The notes: generated by a model from the sequence alone, not told the origin. Shown: positions 16,896 to 27,166, numbered from the stretch's first letter. The stretch: DNA of 41,807 nucleotides from Terrisporobacter sp. (GCF_017888745.1 NZ_JAGHFM010000149.1:1-41807); one strand, 5' to 3'. Program-made: numbers and translations.

Positions 16896-17947
16896 TGTTT
16901 AACTCCTTCCACTGCTGCCTTATGAAAACTCATTAATTCTTTTAATGTCTCATTAATTGCTTTAAAGTCTATTGTTTTATCATATTTATATTGTTTTATA
17001 GAATGCATATATAGTGGGTCATAATATGAAATTAAGTAATTTCCTACAAGCTCTTCATATTTACCTTTTTCTAGTAAATCTAAATATTCGTCAACTTGCT
17101 TATTACCCAGCCTTTTTCTAAATGTATTTATGCATTTTTTAAGTTCTTCAATATTTAGTTCATCTCTATCATAAATATATTCTTTACAAAGTCTTTTTAC
17201 TCTTTCATTTATATCACATTCTATAAGAATATGATATCCATCTCTTATGATAGCATCATATATATCATTTGGAACTAATACAGTTCCAACTCTTTTACTT
17301 TCACTTTCTATGAATAAAAAATCTGTTTTTGAAAAATATAGTGATTCAAAAATTCTAGTTTCAAAAGTTTTCTGTGATGGTGGTTTTTCATCATAAGTAA
17401 TAAATCCAAAAACTGAACCAGTATTTCTTGCCATTTGCTCTAAATCAACTATATCTATATTATTTTTTTTAAGTTCTACTAATAATTCTGTTTTTCCAAC
17501 TCCAGTAAGCCCATGAAGTACTATAAATTGTTTTTCATTCATTATATTACTTAAGTAATCTAATACATAATTTCTATAGGCTTTATATCCACCTTCAAGT
17601 TTATATAAATCTATTCCTATGGAACTTAACATATTCGCTACACTGCTACTTCTCATGCCACCTCTAGCACAATATATAATTATATGCTCATAATTCAATG
17701 ATAAGTCTTTTACTACTTTATACATATCTTTTAGTTTCGGCGATACAAAATCAAAACCTTTATCTATTGCTTCATGTTTACCTTCTTTTTTATAAATAGT
17801 ACCAATTTCATGATACTCATCATTATCAAATAAAGGTAAGTTATAAGCATTTAATATATGGTCATCTACATACTCTTTTTCAGTTCTAACATCTATAAAA
17901 ATTGTTTTTTCAAGTTTTAATGCATCTTCTATTTTTATTGTTTTCAA
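16889..17947 (-). CDS. mnmH: tRNA 2-selenouridine synthase
   Basis: MnmH (SelU, YbbB) exchanges sulfur for selenium at 2-thiouridine of wobble-position tRNAs, via a geranylated intermediate, using selenophosphate. The N-terminal rhodanese domain has catalytic C93 in the family motif YCARGGMRSSS; the C-terminal P-loop domain has GLTGVGKTE at 146-154. 352 residues is typical. The start is TTG, 3 bases after the ftsK stop, with GAAGGTGAA as ribosome site inside ftsK's end. Its presence implies that the cell makes selenophosphate (SelD), encoded elsewhere. Confidence 0.92.
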   Translation of the reverse strand: MKTIKIEDALKLEKTIFIDVRTEKEYVDDHILNAYNLPLFDNDEYHEIGTIYKKEGKHEAIDKGFDFVSPKLKDMYKVVKDLSLNYEHIIIYCARGGMRSSSVANMLSSIGIDLYKLEGGYKAYRNYVLDYLSNIMNEKQFIVLHGLTGVGKTELLVELKKNNIDIVDLEQMARNTGSVFGFITYDEKPPSQKTFETRIFESLYFSKTDFLFIESESKRVGTVLVPNDIYDAIIRDGYHILIECDINERVKRLCKEYIYDRDELNIEELKKCINTFRKRLGNKQVDEYLDLLEKGKYEELVGNYLISYYDPLYMHSIKQYKYDKTIDFKAINETLKELMSFHKAAVEGVKQC

Positions 17948-17950
17948 ATT

Positions 17951-20359
17951 CTATTCACCTTCTAAATTCGCCAATTCTTCCATAGTTATTAATACCTTTC
18001 TAGGTTTACTTCCTTCACTAGGGCCAACTATCCCTCTTTCTTCCATAGCGTCTATTAACCTAGCAGCTCTATTAAATCCTATTTTATACTTTCTCTGCAA
18101 CATAGAAGATGACCCCTGTCCACTTTGTACTACAAATGCTATAGCATCTTCTAAAAATTCATCCACATCATTATTTTTAATATTAGCTGTTTTTGAGATA
18201 GTTTGTATTATTTCTTCTTCGTATTTAATTTCTTCTTTTACTTGGCCTTTTACAAAATCTATAACTTTATCAGAATCATTTTCTGAAATATATGCACCTT
18301 GTAATCTAACTGGCTTAGAAGCTCCTAAAGGATAGAATAACATGTCACCTTTACCAAGTAGTTTTTCAGCTCCACCCATATCTAATATTGTTCTAGAATC
18401 TGTTTGAGATGAAACTGCAAATGCTATTCTTGATGGGATATTTGCCTTTATTACCCCTGTAATTACATCAACAGAAGGTCTTTGTGTTGCAATAATTAAG
18501 TGCATACCTGCTGCCCTTGCCATTTGCGCTAATCTACATATATAATCTTCTACTTCATTTGCACATGCCATCATTAAGTCAGCAAGCTCATCTATTATTA
18601 TTACTATTTTACAAAGTTTAGTTTCACTTTTTTCATTATAACTTGTAATATCTTTTACTCCAAGCTCAGCAAATAATTTATATCTCTTATTCATTTCTAC
18701 TACTGCCCAATTTAAAGCATTTGCTGCTTTTTTCGGATCAGTTACAACTGGAGATAATAAATGTGGTATTCCATTATAATTTGCTAATTCAACAACTTTA
18801 GGGTCTATAAGTAATAATTTTACTTCTTGTGGAGTAGCTTTGAATAATACACTATTTATTATTGTGTTTATACAAACACTCTTACCAGATCCTGTAGCCC
18901 CTGCAACAAGTAAATGAGGCATTTTCCCAATATCAGCCACAACAGGATTACCACTAATATCTTTCCCTAGTCCTATAGATAATACAGAAGAGTTATCCTT
19001 AAATTCTTTACTTCCAAGTACATCTCTAAGACTAACAACTTGTGGTTCATCATTTGGAACTTCTATACCTATTGCACTCTTTCCTGGTATTGGTGCTTCT
19101 ATTCTTATACTTTTCGCAGCTAGACTAAGAGCTATATCATCAGACAAGTTTACAATCTTGCTCACCTTAACTCCCGGATTTGGTTGAACTTCATATCTAG
19201 TGATTGTAGGCCCTAAAGTAACTTGGCCCATCTTAGTATCTACACCAAAGTTAGATAATGTTTTAATTAATAGTGAGGCATTTTCTAAAGCCTTTCTTTT
19301 ATCACTTTCATTACATTTATTACCTATTTTAGTCAATAAATCTAAACTAGGTTTTTGATAATTATAAAAAGTTGATTGATTATTAAATTCTAATTCAGTA
19401 GTTCTATCTAATGTAATTTCAGTAGTCTTATCCAGATTTACATTAGTCCTACTTAAATTTGGATTTGTATTTTGAAGATCTTTAAGTACATCTAATTCTG
19501 GCATTGAACTTGTACCTTCAAGTATTTCTAAATAATCATCATCACTTTTATTAAATCCTACTATTTTTATAGTTTTGTCTTCATCTTCTACATTTGAATC
19601 TATATTTGTATTAGTTAATTCATCTTTATTCTCATTTTTATGAAGGATATTTTTAAATAATCCTTTTTTATTGTTACCTAGTTGAGTAGTTTCATCAACC
19701 TCTTCAGTAACCAGATTAATTGCAGATTCCTTTAAATTTGACATCTTATCTTTCATACTCATATTACCATTTTTAATGTTATTAGATTTTTCTTGTATAC
19801 CTAAAATTAAATCTTTTAGAGATATATTAAATGTATACATAATCGTAATAAATAATACGAATAATGAAATTAACCATCCACCTGTTAGACCAAATACTGA
19901 TTTGATGAAATATGCAATTGTAGATGTAACAAGTCCACAACCACTTCCTTCTATTCCCATTTGCATAACATCTCTATACATATTTGGTTTTAGAGGATTT
20001 TCTACTGGAATTCTCCTTGCATTAATTAATCCATAAAATATGAATAAAAATAATATGAATATGTAACCAGCTTTACTCCTTTTCATTCTATAAACATATT
20101 CATTTCTTTCAAAAAATCCAAGAATACCTATTATGATTATTAGAACTGGAATAATTATGGAAAGAGCTCCAAACAACCCTTTAAAAGTGTCTTGTATAAA
20201 TTGTCCTATAAGGCCCATTGAGTTTGAATTTAAACTATATAATAAAAATATACCTATGAATATTGTAACTAAATTAGAATACTCTCCAGAGATAATCATA
20301 CTCTCTTTATTTTTTTTGTACTTTTTATTATTAGAGCCTTTACTTTTTTTCTTAGCCAC
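17951..20359 (-). CDS. ftsK: DNA translocase FtsK/SpoIIIE
   Basis: Septum-located hexameric DNA pump that clears chromosome from the division or sporulation septum. N-terminal membrane helices lie near 30-45, 64-84, 99-114 and 145-178; a variable hydrophilic linker follows to about 335; the motor has Walker A GATGSGKS at 487-494 and Walker [13 protein letters not shown] near 590; the C-terminal winged-helix gamma domain (from about 730) reads DNA polarity. The start chosen is GTG 20359, 5 bases after GAGGTGA. A GTG at 20368 overlaps that site and is less likely. It is the first gene of the ftsK-mnmH-rimO-pgsA operon. Whether it acts as FtsK or SpoIIIE cannot be decided here. Confidence 0.95.
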   Translation of the reverse strand: MAKKKSKGSNNKKYKKNKESMIISGEYSNLVTIFIGIFLLYSLNSNSMGLIGQFIQDTFKGLFGALSIIIPVLIIIIGILGFFERNEYVYRMKRSKAGYIFILFLFIFYGLINARRIPVENPLKPNMYRDVMQMGIEGSGCGLVTSTIAYFIKSVFGLTGGWLISLFVLFITIMYTFNISLKDLILGIQEKSNNIKNGNMSMKDKMSNLKESAINLVTEEVDETTQLGNNKKGLFKNILHKNENKDELTNTNIDSNVEDEDKTIKIVGFNKSDDDYLEILEGTSSMPELDVLKDLQNTNPNLSRTNVNLDKTTEITLDRTTELEFNNQSTFYNYQKPSLDLLTKIGNKCNESDKRKALENASLLIKTLSNFGVDTKMGQVTLGPTITRYEVQPNPGVKVSKIVNLSDDIALSLAAKSIRIEAPIPGKSAIGIEVPNDEPQVVSLRDVLGSKEFKDNSSVLSIGLGKDISGNPVVADIGKMPHLLVAGATGSGKSVCINTIINSVLFKATPQEVKLLLIDPKVVELANYNGIPHLLSPVVTDPKKAANALNWAVVEMNKRYKLFAELGVKDITSYNEKSETKLCKIVIIIDELADLMMACANEVEDYICRLAQMARAAGMHLIIATQRPSVDVITGVIKANIPSRIAFAVSSQTDSRTILDMGGAEKLLGKGDMLFYPLGASKPVRLQGAYISENDSDKVIDFVKGQVKEEIKYEEEIIQTISKTANIKNNDVDEFLEDAIAFVVQSGQGSSSMLQRKYKIGFNRAARLIDAMEERGIVGPSEGSKPRKVLITMEELANLEGE

Positions 20360-20402
20360 CAATCTCACCTCTTATTTCTCATACCTTTTCAATTCAAATT
20401 AA

Positions 20403-20429
20403 AAGTGTTAATGGATTACATTAACACTT
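20403..20429 (-). terminator. Hairpin between tepA and ftsK
   Basis: AAGTGTTAATG (20403-20413) pairs perfectly with CATTAACACTT (20419-20429), 5-base loop; the minus strand continues TTAATTTG, a weak T-tract. It may end tepA transcripts, but a promoter lies immediately upstream (20442-20471), so it would also sit at the very start of the ftsK message. Confidence 0.6.
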
Positions 20430-20441
20430 GACTATTAAAAC

Positions 20442-20471
20442 ATTATATCACATTTTATTAATTTTAAACAA
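20442..20471 (-). promoter_or_regulatory. Promoter of the ftsK operon
   Basis: Minus strand TTGTTT (20466-20471), 18-base spacer ending TGA, then perfect TATAAT (20442-20447), that is an extended -10 element. Confidence 0.55.
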
Positions 20472-20474
20472 ATC

Positions 20475-21320
20475 TTATTTATTCTCTTGATTTTGATCAT
20501 CTTTTATTAATTGTCTAAGTTTAGCTAAAGCTTCTTTAAGCCCTCCAACTTCATCTATAAGTCCACACTCAACGGCCTCTTTACCAATTAGAACACTTCC
20601 CACATCACTTACTAGTTCATCTTTAGCATGCATAAGCCTTTCTAATTCTCCTCTTTCTATATTAGAAGTCCTTGTTATAAATTCAACTATTCTCTCTTGC
20701 ATCTTTTTAAAATATTCAAAAGTTTCATTTACACCTATAACAAGTCCATTAGTTCTTATAGGATGAACTATCATAGTAGCTGTTGGTGCTATATAAGAAT
20801 AATCACCTGCAGTTGCAAGAGGAACACCTATTGAATGGCTTCCACCAAGGACTAAAGTTACTACTTTTTTTGAAATACTATTTATTAACTCTGCCATAGC
20901 AAGGCCTGCTTCCACATCTCCTCCTACTGTATTTAAAATAACAAGTATTCCTTTTATTTCACTACTTTCTTCAACAGAGTATAATAAAGGTATTATATGT
21001 TCATATTTTGTAGATTTTTTTTGCGGGTTACCAACAAAATGTCCTTCTATTTCGCCTATTATTGTTATGCATTGAATTTCTTTTGAGGCATTAGACGGCA
21101 TATTGCTAACCCCCATTTGTTTTATATCTTGTATTTTTTCATCATCATTGTCTTGATCTTCATCTGAGTTATCATTACTATTTGCATTATTCCTATTTTC
21201 TGCTTTATTTACTTCTTTTTCTTCTACATTTGATTCATCATAATTTAAATCTTCTAATTCATTATCACTGCCACTATTATCATTTATGTATTGATTAGTA
21301 TTATCTTGATTTTTTATCAT
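20475..21320 (-). CDS. tepA: ClpP-class serine protease, TepA type
   Basis: Cytosolic ClpP-fold peptidase (family S14) of the TepA/YmfB group, linked in Bacillus to protein export and spore functions. The catalytic serine is S163 in GGSHSIG (159-165) and the histidine H186 in MIVHP; the LIDEVGG end is typical of the fold. The first ~75 residues are an acidic, asparagine-rich low-complexity tail, which simple ClpP lacks. 281 residues. TGAGGTGA precedes the ATG. Position just ahead of ftsK matches tepA ahead of spoIIIE in Bacillus, supporting the name. The substrate is unknown. Confidence 0.83.
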   Translation of the reverse strand: MIKNQDNTNQYINDNSGSDNELEDLNYDESNVEEKEVNKAENRNNANSNDNSDEDQDNDDEKIQDIKQMGVSNMPSNASKEIQCITIIGEIEGHFVGNPQKKSTKYEHIIPLLYSVEESSEIKGILVILNTVGGDVEAGLAMAELINSISKKVVTLVLGGSHSIGVPLATAGDYSYIAPTATMIVHPIRTNGLVIGVNETFEYFKKMQERIVEFITRTSNIERGELERLMHAKDELVSDVGSVLIGKEAVECGLIDEVGGLKEALAKLRQLIKDDQNQENK

Positions 21321-21397
21321 TTATTTCACCTCATAGAATATATTTATTTTTATATTTCCCAATGAGTCTAAAATAAATTCTTACTTACAATAAACAC

Positions 21398-21427
21398 AAA
21401 AAGCAAGATAAAATTATCTTGCTTTTT
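21398..21427 (-). terminator. Terminator downstream of ymxH
   Basis: AAAAAGCAAGAT (21398-21409) pairs with ATCTTGCTTTTT (21416-21427), 6-base loop, T-run on the minus strand. It ends the M16 protease-ymxH transcript, 110 bases past the ymxH stop. Confidence 0.88.
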
Positions 21428-21536
21428 AGCTATAAATTTGAACATTGATTATGAATATAATTCATTGTATTTATTCTTTATTATGATACTACTATCATAC
21501 CACAAAATTTTATACTAGTATTGTCGTAGGCTCTTC

Positions 21537-21782
21537 CTAATATATTCCTTCATATTCAATAATAATCATATCATTTCCAATTTTTTTCACATTTCTCCAA
21601 GGAATTTCTAAATCCCCTTTATCCCTTCTTATTCCAAAAAAACCTCTTTCTCTTGGTATAGATAATGCTAATATTTTTCCAGAACTTTCATCTATGATTA
21701 TGTCACACTCTCCAATTACACCTAGTCTCTCTCCAGTAACTAAATTCACAATTTCTTTACCAGCCAATTCAGATAAATTCAT
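21537..21782 (-). CDS. YlmC/YmxH family PRC-barrel protein
   Basis: An 81-residue protein of the YlmC/YmxH family found in spore-forming Firmicutes. It is a single PRC-barrel-like beta domain: MNLSELAGKEIVNL at the start, GVIGECDIIID in the middle and IPWRNVKKIG near the end are family patterns. The molecular role is unknown; a sporulation link comes from family distribution. It follows the M16 protease by 36 bases, with GGGGGAA before the ATG, the same neighbour order as mlpA-ymxH in Bacillus. Confidence 0.85.
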   Translation of the reverse strand: MNLSELAGKEIVNLVTGERLGVIGECDIIIDESSGKILALSIPRERGFFGIRRDKGDLEIPWRNVKKIGNDMIIIEYEGIY

Positions 21783-21818
21783 ATTTTTTCCCCCAATATA
21801 AATTAAATATTAATTATT

Positions 21819-23060
21819 TTATATCTGAACACTTTCTACATCTTTTCCTACAATACAGACTCCTAAATTTTCTATGTTAAATACTTTGTCAATAATCGCC
21901 TTAACTTGTTCCATATTAACGCTATTTATATGTTCTATTATTTCATCCTCATCTTTTATTTTATTATTAAGCAACATTGATTCACCCATAGATAACATTT
22001 TAGAATCAACGCCTTCTAAACTTAATATATAATTACCTTTTAATTGTTCTTTACTTTCCTTTAGCTCTTCTTCCGTAACATAATTTTCTCTTATATATTT
22101 TATTTCATTTATTATGCTTTCATATACTTCTTTCAAATATTCTTCACTTGTACTCGCAAATATACCTAATTCCCCACATTTTCTATATAATGTCTGAGAT
22201 GAGTATATTGAATATGCTAGACCTTTTTCTTCTCTTATATGTTGGAATAATCTTGAGCTTGTGCTTCCCCCAAAAATATTATTAACAACTGCTAATGCAT
22301 AAGATTCTTCTTCATTCTCTTCTGGTATTGCCTTTAAGTTGATAGCAATATTTACTTGCTCGCTATCTTTATTTTTTCTTACTATACAAGAGTGGAACTT
22401 AGCTTCTTCAACATCAGTACAAACTTCTTTTGTTTGCCACTCTCCAAATTTCATTTCTAACTCTTTTACTAGATTATCAAATTTAAAATTACCACAAACT
22501 GAAATTACAGCATTATTTGGTACATAATACTTATTAAAATAACTTAATATTTGCTCTTTAGTAATATTTTTGATAGTTTTTCGATTTCCTAATATATTCA
22601 TCCCCAATCCATTGTCAGGGTAAATATTTTCTAATAATAAATCATAGGATAGGTCTTCTAAAGAGTCCTCATACATTTTTAACTCTTCTAATATTACAAA
22701 TCTTTCTTTATTTATATCTTTTTTATCAAAAGTTGAGTTTAGTATCATATCACTTAGTACATCTATCCCCACATTAATATGCTCATCTAAAAGATGAACG
22801 TAATAGCATGTACACTCTTTATTTGTGAAAGCATTTATTTGTCCCCCCAGATTATCTATATCCCTCGCTATATCTTTTGCACTTCTATTTTTAGTCCCTT
22901 TAAATAACATGTGCTCTATAAAATGAGATACACCACTTTCATTTTGTTTTTCCATTCTAGAGCCTGTATTTATCCAAATACCTAGAGATACGGATTTAAA
23001 ATATGGTATTTCCTCACCTACTACAGTAAGACCATTTTTTAAGGTTTGACATTTATACAT
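21819..23060 (-). CDS. M16-family zinc protease (MlpA/YmxG-like)
   Basis: Pitrilysin-type metallopeptidase. The inverted zinc motif HFIEH (46-50) with a downstream glutamate in ILEELKMYEDS forms the zinc site and catalytic base; the second half, including a C-terminal arginine/tyrosine region, is the inactive M16 lobe. 413 residues matches Bacillus MlpA. A TTG at 23072 is in frame, but GGAGG lies inside that extension, 5 bases before ATG 23060, so the ATG is chosen. It has its own promoter overlapping the end of ylxY and is followed by ymxH. Cytosolic; no signal peptide. Confidence 0.9.
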   Translation of the reverse strand: MYKCQTLKNGLTVVGEEIPYFKSVSLGIWINTGSRMEKQNESGVSHFIEHMLFKGTKNRSAKDIARDIDNLGGQINAFTNKECTCYYVHLLDEHINVGIDVLSDMILNSTFDKKDINKERFVILEELKMYEDSLEDLSYDLLLENIYPDNGLGMNILGNRKTIKNITKEQILSYFNKYYVPNNAVISVCGNFKFDNLVKELEMKFGEWQTKEVCTDVEEAKFHSCIVRKNKDSEQVNIAINLKAIPEENEEESYALAVVNNIFGGSTSSRLFQHIREEKGLAYSIYSSQTLYRKCGELGIFASTSEEYLKEVYESIINEIKYIRENYVTEEELKESKEQLKGNYILSLEGVDSKMLSMGESMLLNNKIKDEDEIIEHINSVNMEQVKAIIDKVFNIENLGVCIVGKDVESVQI

Positions 23061-23123
23061 ACTATCCTCCAATTTTTTCTTTATTCTTTATATTTTCTTT
23101 ATCCATAAAAACATATAGTATTA

Positions 23124-23152
23124 ATTATAGTTTAGTAAGATAATTTATTCAA
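23124..23152 (-). promoter_or_regulatory. Promoter of the M16 protease-ymxH operon
   Basis: Minus strand TTGAAT (23147-23152), 17-base spacer, perfect TATAAT (23124-23129). The -35 lies inside the end of the ylxY coding region. Confidence 0.62.
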
Positions 23153-23894
23153 CAACAAACACATCACTAAGTCTACCAGGCTTAAGATTTTTCTCCCTTA
23201 TAATCTGTATTATATCATCTATACATTCAGTTGTAGCCTCTGTAGGGTGCATAAGAACTATACTTCCGTCTACTATATCTTTCTTTTTCACTCTTTCTAT
23301 TATCTTTTCTGGATTATGTTTATCTTGCCAATCAATAGTATCCACATCCCACTTAAAGCATATGTAATTTAAACTTTCTGCTGCTTTTACTGTATTTGAT
23401 CCAAAAGAGCCTGCTGGTGCTTGAAAGAATTTAGTTTCTTCACCTAAAGCATTATCTATTATTTTTTTAGATGTAGTTATTTGCTCTAGATTATCATCAT
23501 AAGATAAGGTTGCATAATCTAAATGCTTATATCCATGATTCCCTATCTCATGACCTTCATTTTTTATTTTTAATAATAAGTCTTTATTTTTTTCTACCCA
23601 TTTGCCAGTTACATTAAAAGTTATATTTACTTTTTCTTTCTTTAGAGTTTCTAATATAGATTCAACATACTCACTTTCCCATCCTAGGTCTATGTTGCAT
23701 GTTAATGCAACATAGCCACTGTCCTTTTTAGTGCCCTGGGTATAGGGTTCTTTTGCTAAGTCTAAAATATTTATAGTTGGTGTAGGTTCGTTCTTTTTTA
23801 CAGTAAATACAATCCCTCCTACAATTAGCAAGATAATTAAGATAAACATTATTATCTTTTTTAACTTACTTTTGTTAAGTACCATCATTATCAT
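23145..23894 (-). CDS. YlxY-like polysaccharide deacetylase family protein
   Basis: A 249-residue NodB-fold protein, anchored by one N-terminal membrane helix (about 13-32) with the domain outside. The metal-binding H-x3-H is seen as HGYKH (120-124) and QAPAGSF resembles motif 3, but motif 1, normally TFDDG, reads TCNIDLGW (65-72), so the catalytic-base aspartate is replaced by N67. This altered motif and the position between pnp and the M16 protease match Bacillus ylxY, a sporulation-associated family. Deacetylase activity is doubtful. AGGAGG lies 8 bases before ATG 23894. Confidence 0.82.
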   Translation of the reverse strand: MIMMVLNKSKLKKIIMFILIILLIVGGIVFTVKKNEPTPTINILDLAKEPYTQGTKKDSGYVALTCNIDLGWESEYVESILETLKKEKVNITFNVTGKWVEKNKDLLLKIKNEGHEIGNHGYKHLDYATLSYDDNLEQITTSKKIIDNALGEETKFFQAPAGSFGSNTVKAAESLNYICFKWDVDTIDWQDKHNPEKIIERVKKKDIVDGSIVLMHPTEATTECIDDIIQIIREKNLKPGRLSDVFVVE

Positions 23895-23991
23895 AAGCTT
23901 CTCCTCCTAATATGTACAAATTACTTCTTAATTAATTTTATTAGGATACCTCTTAAATTATTCTTTATTTAGGACTTGCTAAAAATAAAAA

Positions 23992-24010
23992 AACGAGACA
24001 ATGTCTCGTT
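23992..24010 (-). terminator. Terminator of pnp
   Basis: AACGAGAC (23992-23999) pairs with GTCTCGTT (24003-24010); the minus strand continues with a run of seven T. Confidence 0.9.
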
Positions 24011-24031
24011 CACTTATATAATAATTAATTA

Positions 24032-26137
24032 CTATTTATTTTTTCTTTCTGGTTTAGGTAATAAAACTTTTCTAGATAAGTTTACTCTTCCTTTTTCATC
24101 TATTTCAGTAACTTTAACTTCTACTTCATCTCCAACATTTAAAACATCTTCAACCTTTTCTATTCTTTCATGAGCAATATTTCCTATACGAAGAAGACCT
24201 TCTTTTCCTGGAAGTAATTCAACGAAAGCACCAAAATTAACTATTCTAGTTACTTTACCTTTATAGACAACTCCTAATTCAACTTCTGCAACTATATCAT
24301 TTATTTTCTTTTCTGCAAGTCTTATCATATCCATATCAACTCCAGCTATGAATACTTCACCATCTTGTTCTATATCTATTTTAACACCTGTTTCATCTAT
24401 TATCTTAGTTATTACTTTACCACCAGCTCCTATAACATCTCTTATTTTGTCTGGATTTATTCTCATAGTAACTATTTTTGGTGCATATTTAGATAACTCT
24501 TCACTTGGCTTATCTATGCATTTTTTCATTTCATTTAAGATATGTAATCTACCAACTCTCGCTTGAGCTAGGGCAGTAGTTAATATCTCTTTATCTATAC
24601 CAGCTATTTTTATATCCATTTGTATAGCAGTTATACCTTTTTCAGTACCTGCAACTTTAAAGTCCATATCTCCTAAGTGGTCTTCCATACCTTGTATGTC
24701 TGAAAGTATAGCCATCTTCCCATCATGCTCTATAAGTCCCATTGCGATACCTGCAACCATATCTTTTAAAGGTACACCAGCATCTAATAAAGATAATGTA
24801 GAACCACAAACAGAACCTTGAGATGTAGATCCATTTGAACTTAATACTTCAGATACAAGTCTTATAGCATAAGGGAATTCTTCTTTTGATGGTATTACTG
24901 GAAGTAATGCTCTTTCAGCTAAAGCTCCATGACCTATTTCTCTTCTTCCTGGCCCTCTTGATGGTCTAGCTTCACCAACAGAGTATGCTGGGAAATTATA
25001 GTGATGCATATATCTCTTATTTTCTTCTTCATCAAGTCCATCTAATATTTGAACATCACCTAATGCTCCAAGAGTTGTAACTGTCATTACTTGAGTTTGT
25101 CCTCTAGTAAATAACCCTGAACCATGAGCTCTTGGTATAAATCCATGATCACACCAAATTGGTCTTATTTCATCAGTTTTTCTAGCATCTGGTCTTCTAC
25201 CTTCATGAACTATAGCTTTTCTAACTTCTTCTTTAATAATCGCATCTAAAGTTGCTATTATATCATTTCCAAATTCCTCCAAAGTTTCTTCGTCAAAGCT
25301 ATTTATAGTTTGCTCTTTAACCGCATCCATAGCCTCTTGTCGTTCTAATTTTTCAACTACTCTAACAGCTTCTCTCATTCCTTCAGTAGCTATTTCTCTA
25401 ACCTTAGCTTCTATTTCAGGATTCGGTTTAATTTCTTCAAATTCCATTTTTTCTTTTCCAACTTCAGATTGGATTTGTTCTATAAATTCAACTATTTTCT
25501 TAATTTCTTCATGCGCTTTTAATATAGCCTCAAGCATTAATGATTCTGGTACTTCATCTGCTCCTGCTTCAACCATCATTACAGCATCTTTAGTTCCTGA
25601 TACTACAAGATGTAATGAACTTTTTTCTCTCTCTTCAGCTGTTGGGTTAACAACAAGCGCTCCATCTACTAAATCTATACATACAGAACCTGTTGGGCCA
25701 TTAAAAGGTATTTCAGATATAGAAAGAGCTACTGAAGAACCTATCATAGCAACTATGTCAGGAGTACAGTCTTGATCTACAGATAAAACTGTAGCAACTA
25801 CTTGTACATCATTTCTAAAAGTTTTTGGGAATAAAGGTCTTATAGGTCTATCTATAAGTCTAGATGTAAGTATAGCTTTTTCTGATGGTTTACCTTCTCT
25901 TTTTAAAAATCCACCTGGTATTTTACCAACTGAATATAATCTTTCTTCATAGTCAACACTTAGTGGGAAGAAATCAACACCTTCTCTTGGTTGAGCTGAT
26001 TTTGATACATTAACCATAACCATAGTCTCACCGTATCTAAGTATTGCACTTCCACTAGCAAGTTGTGCTATTTTTCCTATTTCAACAGAAAGTTCTCTTC
26101 CTGCTAAATCCATTGTAAAAATTTTATGTTCAAACAT
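24032..26137 (-). CDS. pnp: Polyribonucleotide nucleotidyltransferase (PNPase)
   Basis: Trimeric phosphorolytic 3'-5' exoribonuclease. Two RNase PH domains (about 5-230 and 310-540) flank a helical linker, followed by KH ([15 protein letters not shown], near 555-570) and S1 ([18 protein letters not shown], near 618-635) RNA-binding domains. FTRGQTQ and [13 protein letters not shown] mark the active phosphorolytic core. 701 residues from ATG 26137 is the normal length. The frame extends to a GTG at 26170, but GAGGAGG (26149-26155 region) lies inside it, so the downstream ATG is chosen; the spacing of 11 bases is slightly long. It is monocistronic with its own promoter and terminator, and works beside RNase Y in decay. 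Confidence 0.96.
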   Translation of the reverse strand: MFEHKIFTMDLAGRELSVEIGKIAQLASGSAILRYGETMVMVNVSKSAQPREGVDFFPLSVDYEERLYSVGKIPGGFLKREGKPSEKAILTSRLIDRPIRPLFPKTFRNDVQVVATVLSVDQDCTPDIVAMIGSSVALSISEIPFNGPTGSVCIDLVDGALVVNPTAEEREKSSLHLVVSGTKDAVMMVEAGADEVPESLMLEAILKAHEEIKKIVEFIEQIQSEVGKEKMEFEEIKPNPEIEAKVREIATEGMREAVRVVEKLERQEAMDAVKEQTINSFDEETLEEFGNDIIATLDAIIKEEVRKAIVHEGRRPDARKTDEIRPIWCDHGFIPRAHGSGLFTRGQTQVMTVTTLGALGDVQILDGLDEEENKRYMHHYNFPAYSVGEARPSRGPGRREIGHGALAERALLPVIPSKEEFPYAIRLVSEVLSSNGSTSQGSVCGSTLSLLDAGVPLKDMVAGIAMGLIEHDGKMAILSDIQGMEDHLGDMDFKVAGTEKGITAIQMDIKIAGIDKEILTTALAQARVGRLHILNEMKKCIDKPSEELSKYAPKIVTMRINPDKIRDVIGAGGKVITKIIDETGVKIDIEQDGEVFIAGVDMDMIRLAEKKINDIVAEVELGVVYKGKVTRIVNFGAFVELLPGKEGLLRIGNIAHERIEKVEDVLNVGDEVEVKVTEIDEKGRVNLSRKVLLPKPERKNK

Positions 26138-26187
26138 TAATGCTTGTACCTCCTCTTGTACTAAAACCACTATTTCTTCTATGTACT

Positions 26188-26216
26188 ATATTAACAAAAT
26201 TACTACTAATTAACAA
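26188..26216 (-). promoter_or_regulatory. Promoter of pnp
   Basis: Minus strand TTGTTA (26211-26216), 17-base spacer, TAATAT (26188-26193). A second candidate, an extended -10 TGATATAAT, lies at 26221-26229 without a good -35. Confidence 0.5.
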
Positions 26217-26269
26217 TATAATTATATCATGTACATTATTAGGGCTTTTAGTCATATGTTTATTATTAA

Positions 26270-27112
26270 CTATTTCGAAGAACTTATTGCTAAAATTTCA
26301 GGTCCTGTATGTGAGCATATACTAGAACCTCCCCTTGTAATAAAAACATTTTTAGCTTTTATTCTTTTATCTACTTCTTCTTTTAACTTTTTAAAATCTT
26401 CTTCATTTGATCCATATCCTATAGTAATAGTTTTTGATTCTAAGTCATTATTATTAACTTCTAAAATCATGTCTACTAACTTAGATGCTATATGTTTTGT
26501 ACCTCTAACTTTTGTTACTATTTTATTTTTTCCATCTTCCATAGTACATATAGGCTTTATATTTAACATATTTCCTACAAAAGATACAATACTAGGAAGT
26601 CTTCCACTCTCCTTTAAATATTCAAGTGTAAAAGGAACAAAAAATAAATTTACACTATCTCTAATTTCTTCTAGTTTATCAATTATCTCATTAGCACTTA
26701 ATTTATTTTCTTCAATTAATTCACAAGCTTTTATTACATATTGACCACTACCTAGTGATAAAAATAATGAATCAAATAAATAAATATTTTCACTTACATC
26801 ATTTTTAGCTAAAGTAGCGCTTTGATATGTTCCAGATGTCTTTGAAGATCCTGTTATGCATATAACATCATATCCTTCATTAACATACTTTTCAAAAGCT
26901 TCTTTAAATTGAATATATGTAGCTTGAGATGTTTTAGGTAAAATATCACTATTTTTTAAAACATCATAAAATTCTTCTTTAGTAACATCTACACCATCTT
27001 TATAATCTTTTCCACCTATGTTTATAGTAAGTGGAATCATCTCTAGAAAATCTTTTTCTTTTATTTCATCAGGAATGTCGCACATGCTATCGCATAATAG
27101 TTTAATTTTCAC
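26270..27112 (-). CDS. DegV family fatty-acid-binding protein
   Basis: A 280-residue two-domain DegV protein, the fold that binds a fatty acyl chain and, in FakB members, presents it to the kinase FakA. CDSMCDIP at the start, ITGSSKTSGTYQSA near 85-98 (ligand carboxylate pocket) and the C-terminal FITRGGSSICSHTGPE are family patterns. AAGGGGGC precedes GTG 27112, preferred over ATG 27136, which lies upstream of that ribosome site. No fakA is adjacent. Whether it is a FakB or another lipid binder is not clear. Confidence 0.88.
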   Translation of the reverse strand: MKIKLLCDSMCDIPDEIKEKDFLEMIPLTINIGGKDYKDGVDVTKEEFYDVLKNSDILPKTSQATYIQFKEAFEKYVNEGYDVICITGSSKTSGTYQSATLAKNDVSENIYLFDSLFLSLGSGQYVIKACELIEENKLSANEIIDKLEEIRDSVNLFFVPFTLEYLKESGRLPSIVSFVGNMLNIKPICTMEDGKNKIVTKVRGTKHIASKLVDMILEVNNNDLESKTITIGYGSNEEDFKKLKEEVDKRIKAKNVFITRGGSSICSHTGPEILAISSSK

Positions 27113-27166
27113 TGCTACTGCCCCCTTATAGAACATAGTATTTAAATTTCTTTATTATAAAATACA

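Noticed and set aside
26229-26744. 171-codon + strand ORF opposite degV
   Set aside because: Antisense shadow of a recognised DegV gene, with no Shine-Dalgarno.
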